Of a stretch of DNA of 64,000 nt, positions 56,493 to 64,000 are shown piece by piece; the first letter of the stretch is position 1, and each line of letters starts with the position of its first letter. The notes below the pieces were generated by a model. The model ran no database searches. It was given only the letters and a program-made list of their open reading frames with translations, and had not been told where the DNA came from. This DNA is from Hymenopus coronatus (lineage: Eukaryota; Arthropoda; Insecta; Mantodea; Hymenopodidae). The stretch spans positions 79,740,001 through 79,804,000 of the forward strand of contig CM060895.1 of assembly GCA_030762935.1 (NCBI GenBank). Direction: 5' to 3'. The position numbers were made by a program, and so were the translations under genes.

Positions 56493-56621
56493 CTTCATTG
56501 GAAGCAGTATATATATTTGGGGGAGGGGGGCAATCTGCTACTTTAGGAGAGTATTTATACAGTTTCTTTTATACCAATTGTACTCAATATTTGAAGTTTG
56601 TAATTACTGCTTCCAATGAAG
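56493..56621. repeat. Small inverted-repeat element (17-bp perfect arms)
   Basis: CTTCATTGGAAGCAGTA at 56493-56509 and its exact complement at 56605-56621 enclose 95 bases, with AT runs beside both arms and a G-rich patch at 56519-56530. It could be a tiny MITE. Confidence 0.75.
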
Positions 56622-56626
56622 CAATA

Positions 56627-56649
56627 ATATATATATATATATATATATT
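56627..56649. repeat. (AT)n microsatellite
   Basis: About 11 AT units abutting the inverted-repeat element. Confidence 0.93.
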
Positions 56650-57699
56650 AAATAAAATGGGCAATAAATATAATATAACAAAACCACATTATTGACTTTT
56701 AAATACAACACCCTAAAACATTTTAAGTTGTGTAGGGTGAGGTAGACGTCTAACATCAAATATAAAAGTTTAATTGAATGTGTGGCTATATTAATATCAT
56801 ATTTAAATCCAAAATATGGAATGACAAACACTATTGCATCTTATAAAAGAATTGCCACACCTATTTGTTTATATGACAGTGAAAATTGGGTTTTCAAGAA
56901 AAAAATATAAACAGAATACAAGCAACAGAAATGAGATGTCCGGGGAGAAGTATTGTATATCCCTAAATGGGGACAATGTTGAAATAAATAAAAATAAATG
57001 TATTTGGAAAAAAAAAATGCCGTCTTCATTTCTTGCACCGCATTCGATGTCTTCCTACATTGCAACAACCTTTGGTGCAAAAGATAAAGAAAATAATCTA
57101 CACAAACGAATTCAAAAAGTTCATATTGTAACAAATTCACAAATGTTTGTTTATTCCACAAACTGATTTCATTTAGAATCTGCTCATCAATAACTTTACT
57201 GGATTTTTTTATAACAATTCTGACGTAAAGTTTCCTTCTCGACGATCGCTGCGATTATAGCTCACTACGAAATTCCTGTCGAAACTTGCTCAACAGTTGC
57301 ACGCAATGTATTCCCAGTGAAAGCTGAACAGTAGATAAGGCTTCGCTCCGCTTTTTAAACCTGTTGATCACGTGGCTAGAAATTTCCAAAATCCGCCGCA
57401 CGAGCAAAACACTGCAGAAGTTCACAAATCATTCAGGTGTAACAAGACATGTTTTGACGTCAAAAAACCTTCCACTCGCACAGGCGTAATAGGCTGTGCT
57501 GCCGAAAGTACTTTCCGCCAGCACAGGTGTCCACTAACGCACATGCAACAATCGATGCCAGCATTCAGCTTGACTTAGGAAGCACGCCGTACTCACATTT
57601 TTGACATTACAGTCTCAGGGTGTAGTCGCAATATTTTACAACCCGTATAGTGTCTCCCGGTTTTTGATAGAACGATATATGGAAGTGTTAATTTAATTG
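56650..57699. other. No gene recognised
   Basis: The frame 56834-57166 (plus) is mirrored by an equally long minus frame and has no motif. 57250-57600 is G+C-richer, without coding signal. Confidence 0.45.
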
Positions 57700-57872
57700 T
57701 TTTTTCATACAAGCCGTGTTGTAGGACAGTTATAGCGGTAGTGTCAGCCTGGAAAATTCAATGCCATAGTCTGGATTTGGACTACGGATCTCCCGATCTC
57801 TAGCAAGTCGTTCTAACCACTGAGTTATCATGGCAACAAGCCAGCACTGCATTAACTTCAACTGTCATATTA
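57700..57872 (-). mobile_element. SINE E, minus
   Basis: The minus strand reads 'GCCATGATAACTCAGTGG' (A box), B box region 'GTAGTCCAAATCC', and tail 'TGACACTACCGCTATAACTG', 'CCTACAACACGGC'. Confidence 0.7.
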
Positions 57873-58085
57873 ATTGACGATAATAGTTGGCTGAACTATG
57901 ATGCCCGGAACTTAAAAAGTAATTACGACACTCTAAGTCGACTTTGGGGGAATGTCAGCTCAATATAATTTGAGATCAATGTATGATTTGCCGGGAAACA
58001 TTCAAGTCACGCAGGCAGGAGAGATTGTGATTCAAATTCCGGCTATGGCATTACATATTTCAGCCTGACTCCACTTATCGAAGAA
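57873..58085 (+). mobile_element. SINE E, plus, inverted partner
   Basis: 'TAATAGTTGGCTGAACTATG', 'GATGCCCGGAACTTAAAAAG', 'TTTGCCGGGAAACATTC', then the degraded tRNA-like 3' half 'GATTCAAATTCCGGCTATGG' and 'CAGCCTGACTCCAC'. Confidence 0.7.
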
Positions 58086-58539
58086 TCAAAACTGAATTGT
58101 TTCCTATTACCTTCTGAGTCAGTGCTGCATGTGCCTTATCAAGCTAATCTTGTGTCTAGCACGAGAGATGAAGGCAATTTTACAGATGTATAGTATTTTT
58201 TTTTTCTAGCGTCCAGGTACTAAAATAGTAATTATTGGCATTTGAAGTGCACTTAAGGGTTCATAATATTTGAATTTATACAAGCACCTTACTGCTATTT
58301 TTGTCTCCCAGAGGGTCAGCAAAGTCTTTCCGGCACGGGAATTGCAAGCTAAAAATAACCTAATTATCATTTTCAGGTTAAGGGTTTAGCTAGTAGTTTA
58401 ATAAAAGAAAGGAGGAATTGATATATGTAACAAAGTTTGGATGCAAAATCAAAATTTTATTTCATTATAAGATACTGATGAAACCAATTTATCACGAAAT
58501 CACTTATCAAGTTGTCAGCATCAACTCTTCATGGATTAG
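58086..58539. other. No gene recognised
   Basis: A+T-rich, featureless. Confidence 0.45.
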
Positions 58540-59200
58540 GAGAATTCTCCTGTTCCGGCCTCATATTTCTTCCCATCTTTTAACTGGTCTTCCTATTGTT
58601 CTATAGCCTAGAGGTTTATATTTATATGACTGTAATGGATTGCGATAGTTATCCATTCTTTGTAAATAACTTTTCTGTTTTTCTCTATTTATTTGTACCT
58701 TTGCTTTTAAGGTAAATATGTAATTCTCTCTTTATGTCTTCGTTTCTAATATGATCTAATCTGGTACATCCTTTTACTGCTCGAAGATATTACATTTCTA
58801 CCACGTGTATTTGGCTCCAATCTTTCTTTTTTGAGTGGCCATGTTTCCGAGCCACACAGTAAAACCAAAACAGGCATTGTCATACAGAATTTTAGATGTG
58901 TATTCTGTTGGGTTTTTCTTTTCAAGGTACGAGCTGTTATTCCACAAATACATTAGAACTTTTTCATTTTATTACTTATTCATTGTTTGAACGAAAGGCT
59001 ACATTACAGTTTAAATATTTAAATTTTCCCACTTGTTCTAAAACTTTATTAACACTATCCCTCGATCTCTTTATTTATTTTCCTATAAATGCATTAACCT
59101 TTGATTTTTCTATAATATACCTTAAACCACTTGTTAGCTATCAATTCAGTTACATCACATGTCGGCGTATATTGGGCCACCCTTATAGTGGTTTCTCGAT
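58540..59200 (-). pseudogene. RTE-like LINE relic
   Basis: On the minus strand 'NKVLEQVGKFKYLNCNVAF' (about 59060-59000) matches the 'YLG' strand region. 'LLCGSETWPLKKERLEPN' (about 58870-58810) matches the highly conserved 'LLYGSETWTLKK' block. The C-terminal 'QRMDNYRNPLQSYKYKPLGY' and 'GRPVKRWEE' (about 58665-58565) match 'RM...R.P....Y.P.GRR..GRP.KRW'. All are in family order. Stops and shifts break it. The reverse transcriptase core and endonuclease are absent, as in a 5'-truncated insertion. Confidence 0.82.
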
Positions 59201-60054
59201 TAAGGAATTCTAGTTTGCAAGTTCGCCACTATACACACATGGTAAAGGGACCAACTCGTTGCCTATAGATAGCACTATAGGACAAAATCTCGACTTGACA
59301 TAAAAATGACACATTATTTCACAGGGGACTTTTGTGTGAAGTATGGTGTTATTTTAGGTCAAAATAAACATTACACGAGTTCAAGATTTTACTTCCCTTC
59401 CGAAGGAAGTCATGTTAAGGTCTTATGAGAACGAGGTTTACGCGCTGCCCATTGCGCTAATGTTTAATTAGGTGCATGTTGGAAGCTACTGGCAGGCATG
59501 GTATACGGGAGGGGATGGGAAAATGTCTACTTAAGGTCAGACAGTTGAGAAGACTGAAATTAGGGAAGAGGGGGGGGGGCGATAAAAAGAGCTAAAATGA
59601 TTATAATGTTTATATATATTATGTCATTCTTTTCGGTCATTGTTTTATTGGGGGGTTAAAATTCTGTGTGTATATTTTTCTTAGGTGTTTTTGTCTACTA
59701 GAATAGGGACATTAATACATCACAATAGGGGTTATTGTGTGTTGTAAATTTAAGATGCTGTATTTGAATATTTTGTCTTTTTCGTGTTCACACTTTTCAT
59801 TTTTTGTTTTTAATATTGCTTACTATTTTATATATTGCAAAAATACGTATAGTCTGTGAACCTGTGCGATTGATGATCAGTGTATGTATACTCGTATTAA
59901 AATGCTTATTGATTCTAAAGTCTTTTAGGTCCGAAACAACACACCACTCTCCACCGTGTTTAAAACCTGGGGTATTGGGGACTAGCAAGGTAATCACTAC
60001 AAGTACGGCGATTCATCGTTATAACTGGTGCAGTAAACATGATTCCCACCCCAC
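59201..60054. other. No gene recognised
   Basis: A+T-rich, with a G run at 59570-59579. The frame 59804-60187 has no motif and partly covers motif H. Confidence 0.45.
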
Positions 60055-60128
60055 TGTCCCGTATTTCACGTGTGCAGATATCCTTTGTGCATTAAGAGAG
60101 TTGCAGAACTCAACGGTGCTATTTCAAG
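60055..60128 (+). repeat. Short conserved motif H, copy 3
   Basis: 'gtcccgtatttcacgtgtgc ... agagttgcagaactcaac' matches 7976-8048 and, inverted, 9521-9580. Confidence 0.65.
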
Positions 60129-60189
60129 TTATAAATATGAGGCACTGGCTGAGCGACTTTGGGTACATCCCTCTTGCCAATCAGTGAGG

Positions 60190-60671
60190 AGTACACATAA
60201 TGAAAAACGCATAGATATATAAAACTAGTTTCGAGGACACATTAATGATTAATTATAATTATGCAAACAAATACAACAGAATAAATATGAAGGAATATAT
60301 AAAGGGAAATAAGGGATAAATAAAATGTAAATAAAAGTATAAACATTAGAAAGACTGTAAATATACAATTTGGTCACTTCTTGTGCATAACATTGTAAAA
60401 ACCGTTAACTTGAGCAACAATTAATTAGCGAACTTTGTAACACAGGGAATTGACAAATAGTAGCTGCAACGATAGAAAGGAAGTTGGAGAAAGAGATGGC
60501 AATAATATACCGCTGCGCCTGCCTGTTTGTATTCCCTATTCAAAAACCGGTTCGAAGAGCATGTGCTGCTTGCGAATACAAGTATATGCTCAGTAAACTT
60601 TGGCCTTTATGTATCTAAAATAGGCTTCCTAATTATAAGTAAAAGGGAGGTTTAGTCTCAAAAAGCAAAAC
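60190..60671. other. No gene recognised
   Basis: A+T-rich, featureless. Confidence 0.45.
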
Positions 60672-61388
60672 CTTTACTTTCTCTACTTAGTACATGGTGA
60701 AGGCATTACATTGAATCCAAAAATTCGATAGTAAGATTTCACTGGAAATGCCTGTTTTAGGGTCTCCAGAATCCAAAAAGAAAGAGTGAGTGTGTGTGTG
60801 TGTGTGCCTCTGTGTACACGATATCTTTAAGTTCAGCATCTTCCAACGATGTGCCACGAAGATTTTCATGAAAATTGCGCCCCCCTTTTACATGGAAATA
60901 ATTCCGAAAACTTTTATTTTTTCAAAATTTGCTCTCATTGTTTTGATTAAAATACTGTATATAAAAGATACTTATATGGCAAATAAAATTTACATCTAAA
61001 CCCTTTACACTCTGAATAAATTGTGTATAGCTGGTATACCTTAAGAAAAAGAAAAAAGTTGGAGTTCGTTAAAATACACAATTTATGCCTGCACAATGGT
61101 TTGCCGAGTTAACTATTTTCGAGATATTCCTTGTTAGATTCAATTGCAAAACTCTTAAGCTTTTCTCATATGGGAATTTGTCAATATACAAAGAGAATGA
61201 ATTTCAATCACATAGCAATCAGCTGTTAAAAGATTTGACTGTCGTTTGGCTCTTATTTCCCTTCTACTTTAAGGAACTAAGTAATTCTGCCGGTGTTCAT
61301 TTCGACCAGCATTAAATAGGTATAAGATATAAACTTGTTACAGACAGGTAAGAAAAGTCATGTGAATGGAACACATTAGATTTTTTCA
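60672..61388 (+). repeat. REP1K copy, plus, both ends present
   Basis: A shortened palindrome end ('tactttctctacttagtacatggtgaaggc') to 'ggtaagaaaagtcatgtgaatggaacacattag' plus T run. Confidence 0.88.
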
Positions 61389-61489
61389 TTTTAAAATAAT
61401 GTCCTAAAAAAGGGGGCAGCTAAATGAAATTAATTCGTTATTCCAATGTAAAAAGCTACCCTTACAGTGTTGGATAAGCAAGCTTGTTA

Positions 61490-61924
61490 TGCGGGTGCTT
61501 CAAAGCGACACCAAACGAAGATGTGGATCTTGTTGGCCATACCGTACGCGATACGTTAATATAATTTTCAGCTCTAAATTCGGCACATACAAAAACTGCC
61601 ATACAGCACCATGGATTAGGCAGTCGTACATAACCAAATGGCACTTACCTGGCCCACTCCAAGAGAGATGCCGGCTGGTAGCGAAGGTCACAGCCGCGTG
61701 ATGTAGGCGTGTTTTGATTGTTTCGTATAACACATTGTGAGGTTGTTTATGTGCCGTATGACAACCGTTGTTCCTTCGCTGCCTAATTTTAAATATGTGC
61801 AATTTTTAAACACATATAAAACTTTAAATAGAAGAGTTTGAAAGATGCGACATCAAGTTTCGTACAAGTCAAAGTGTAAGCTAATCGATTGCTATCTTCG
61901 TTTGGTGTCTTTTGAAACAGCCTG
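61490..61924 (+). mobile_element. MITE (Tc1/mariner-like ends), copy 2
   Basis: 435 bp bounded by TA on both sides (61488-61489, 61925-61926). Left end 'GCTTCAAAGCGACACC' continuing AAACGAAGAT; right end ATCTTCGTTTGGTGT then CTTTTGAAACAGCCTG. The inside matches copy 1 almost throughout ('CGGCACATACAAAAACTGCC', 'GGCCCACTC.AAGAGAGATG'). Non-coding; this copy defines the family best. Confidence 0.92.
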
Positions 61925-62754
61925 TACATTTTAATATTTCCACTTCGGTTTGTGTATTAACGGTCTGCGTGTTCGCTATTGATTTATCTCCATCCTTGCG
62001 AATGGTTCATATTTTACGTATAATCCTGGCGGAACACGTATGTAATGCTGTTTCATTAACAATTTATTCTCTCGAAAACAGTTTTAATTTTCCAGGAGGC
62101 ATATTGATCTCCGGGTTATTTGAGCCCTTTTTAGCACACATCCGGGATACATTATTATGTAGCAAACAAGCGAACGATGCTTCAAATTTTTCCCAAACGA
62201 GCAGTGAAATCTGACCGGTACGTTATTATGAAAAATGATCGGAAAGATTTGGTTTTCGCCCAACAAAGAGGGATGTCTGTTAGAACAGCGTCCGGTTCCG
62301 CTGTAGTCCGAAGTTAGCTATCGATTCCACGATAATAACCGACTACCCACCCTCCAAACATTAATATGTCCGGCTAATAATACGCTACAAGAACCTCCTA
62401 TATATCATCGTTAGTGGTTTATACGAACGCGAGAATGTTTTGACAACTTTATCAACATACGTGTTTTCTCAATTTAGCTATTTTAATACAGACACAACGT
62501 TGTATATTATGAAATAAGACAACACACTGCAACAACAAATGACATGCAACAGTCACATTATTTTCTTTATCCATTATTATATCATAACATCACAAAACTC
62601 ATATGGGACTGTGTACTAGTGTAGTGGTCAGTGTACTTGCTTTTATTCTAGATGTGCAGAAGGGAAATATGAAATATTCATTGGGATTAAAATCATCACT
62701 GACTATGTTGTACGCTCGTTGAATAGCTATGAGCGTTACTGAACATACCCACCA
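61925..62754. other. No gene recognised; one plausible splice acceptor
   Basis: A frame from 61912 to 62214 includes 'ttttaattttccag' followed by codons for 'GGILISGLFEPFLAHIRD'. This is a good 3' splice site pattern, but no family is recognised. Confidence 0.25.
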
Positions 62755-63185
62755 ACTTTTATCTATTTCAATCTGACTACCTATCCAGCTTCTGTCCTAC
62801 AACACGGCTGGTGTAAAAAAAAAAAAAAAAAACAATTAAATTAACACCAACTGACCATAATATGTAGTTGGCTAAATTATGAAGCCCAGGCCTTAAATTG
62901 CTTACGACATTGTAAGTCACCATTGGGGTATGTCATCTCAAAATAATTTCAAATCACCTTGTGGTTTACTGGGAAACATGCGAGTCAGTAGAGCAATTTA
63001 ATGCCGTGCCAACATGTTGCAATGGTAGCTCAGTGGTAGAGACCGGGAGATCCCTGGTTCAAATACCGGCTATGGCTTTGTATTTTTCAGTCTGACTACC
63101 TATCCAGCTCCTGTTCTACACACGGCTGGCGTGAAAAAAAATAATCAAATTAATACCCAGTGAAGCTATGAAATCCGAGGCCATC
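62755..63185 (+). mobile_element. SINE E, tandem one-and-a-quarter units
   Basis: Tail 'CTGACTACCTATCCAGCTTC' to 'GCCCAGGCCTTAAATTG' (62772-62900), then 'GGGAAACATGCGAGTCAG' and the tRNA-like unit (63008-63076, A box 'GTAGCTCAGTGG', B box 'GGTTCAAATACC'). The same tail follows again (63090-63183), including 'CCTATCCAGCTCCTG' and 'ACACGGCTGGCGTG'. The 320-340-bp unit is thus head to tail. Confidence 0.82.
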
Positions 63186-63319
63186 CAGTAGGTAACGAAC
63201 GATTTCGCACAACTAAATAATAATGAAATATATGCACACAGAACTGCATTTACAGGCTTATAAGTTCTTCTACTTCCACATAGCTTGGGCTAAATGCCCC
63301 GTTTTTGTTTTGTTTTTTT

Positions 63320-63477
63320 TCGCGAAGCAATCTGTAATGTCCATCTTTCACGGGTACGGCTAACGTCTCTTATTCCTCTTATGTAGTATTGGAAGGTTCT
63401 CCTTGGTATTCTTTTATCACTCATCCTTCTGGTGTTCAGCTCATTCCTTCTGGTTTGCTTTAATTTTATATTCTAAC

Positions 63478-63521
<44 letters not shown>

Positions 63522-63770
63522 CACTCTTATATTCATTTCATATTCTATCTACTCGTGTGCATCCCTTTACATTCCACAAAAATAACATTCCATTCTACTA
63601 CTTTCTTTTATTATAAGCTTTCACTTCAATACAACAAAGAAGGAACAGCGATTGTCTTAACTAATTTTTGTATCTCTTCTTATTTTAAAGTTTTCTTAAT
63701 AGCCGGCATATTATCTGAAGTTCAGATATTTTGGTTTCGATAATTTTATCCTTTGCCTTATTATATTTAA
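63320..63770 (-). pseudogene. RTE-like LINE relic with (AT)n insert
   Basis: The minus strand carries 'NVKGCTRVDRI.NE' (about 63575-63535), matching 'SVKGCTR.DR.RNE.IR'. The block 'KLKQTRRNELNTRRMSD' follows, with 'KRIPRRTFQYYIRGIRDVSR' and 'RERWTLQIA' (63465-63325), the typical C-terminal run of these elements. The frame is interrupted by an (AT)n microsatellite at 63481-63517 and by stops. 5'-truncated. Confidence 0.8.
63481..63517. repeat. (AT)n microsatellite
   Basis: About 18 AT units inside the LINE relic. Confidence 0.96.
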
Positions 63771-64000
63771 CATAATCTACATTATATCAAGATATTTGTC
63801 ACGTAGTGCCTGATATAATGACGACGTTATACTTTTCTGCCGCCAAAGAACCTGTTCCTTTTTCTAATATACAAACTGTTCAGTCAATCTAATTTTATAA
63901 GCAAATAAGGTACGAGTATGATAATGTAACGAACGAATCTTCAGCAAGGAAATGGCGCATAATTTACGAGTAATCAAGGAAGAACCAGTGCACAACAAAG
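63771..64000. other. No gene recognised
   Basis: Window end. Possibly more of the same LINE, too eroded to read. Confidence 0.4.

Noticed and set aside
56834..57166. 110-codon open frame as a gene
   Set aside because: A 106-codon frame lies on the opposite strand over the same bases. Low complexity, no motif.
59804..60187. 127-codon open frame as a gene
   Set aside because: Hydrophobic start from A+T-rich DNA, and the end is motif H, a repeat present elsewhere without this frame.
1..64000. Virus-derived sequence
   Set aside because: No capsid, envelope, viral polymerase or retroviral pol pattern was recognised in any frame.

Overview
This window reads as intergenic or intronic DNA from a large, repeat-rich animal genome, most likely an insect. 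The basis is high A+T content, no long open frame, many microsatellites, tRNA-derived SINEs, a mariner relic, a Helitron, a Penelope-like element and several non-LTR retrotransposon relics. One SINE-like tail near 44.1 kb recalls SINEs I associate with cockroaches, stick insects and grasshoppers, but that is memory rather than a search. No intact host protein gene, rRNA gene or tRNA gene can be supported.

The dominant component is one repeat family, called REP1K here as a working label. At least 29 pieces in both orientations, from about 130 bp to about 1.05 kb, cover roughly a quarter of the window (about 16 kb by adding my approximate intervals). One end is a near-perfect palindrome (ACTTTCTCTA ... 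CTATGTACATAG ... TAGAGAAGGT). The other ends in TAGAGAAAGT followed by GTGAATGGAACACATCAGA and a T run. 'Plus' below means the palindrome end lies to the left. I cannot assign the family to a known class from sequence alone.

Layout: 0-2.1 kb, SINE tail and two RTE-like LINE relics; 2.1-11.4 kb, REP1K copies, SINEs, microsatellites and a possible receptor relic at 3.7-4.3 kb; 13.3-14.5 kb, a dead mariner with both inverted repeats; 16-21.7 kb, SINEs, nested REP1K copies, a complete but non-autonomous Helitron with a helicase C-terminus, a LINE 3' end and a SINE with target-site duplication; 22.4-24.9 kb, an inverted REP1K pair and SINEs; 25.0-27.7 kb, a decayed Penelope-like element with a reverse transcriptase, a GIY-YIG nuclease remnant and inverted ends; 28-33 kb, nested SINEs; 33-39.6 kb, the densest REP1K cluster; 40.4-42.6 kb, a MITE flanked by a 200-bp direct duplication, then a LINE relic; 43.8-48.4 kb, SINEs and a probable gustatory-receptor pseudogene; 48.5-55.3 kb, more REP1K, SINE E dimers, an intricate hairpin and a possible membrane-protein relic; 55.9-64 kb, SINEs, small inverted repeats, LINE relics, one REP1K copy and a second MITE copy.

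There is no pathway or operon to describe. The order of insertion can be read in places: SINEs sit inside REP1K copies (18.6, 29.7 and 32.0 kb), SINE G sits inside SINE A2 (28.3 kb), and REP1K copies interrupt each other. REP1K is therefore older than the SINE A1 burst. Coordinates of diverged repeats are approximate to about 10-30 bp.
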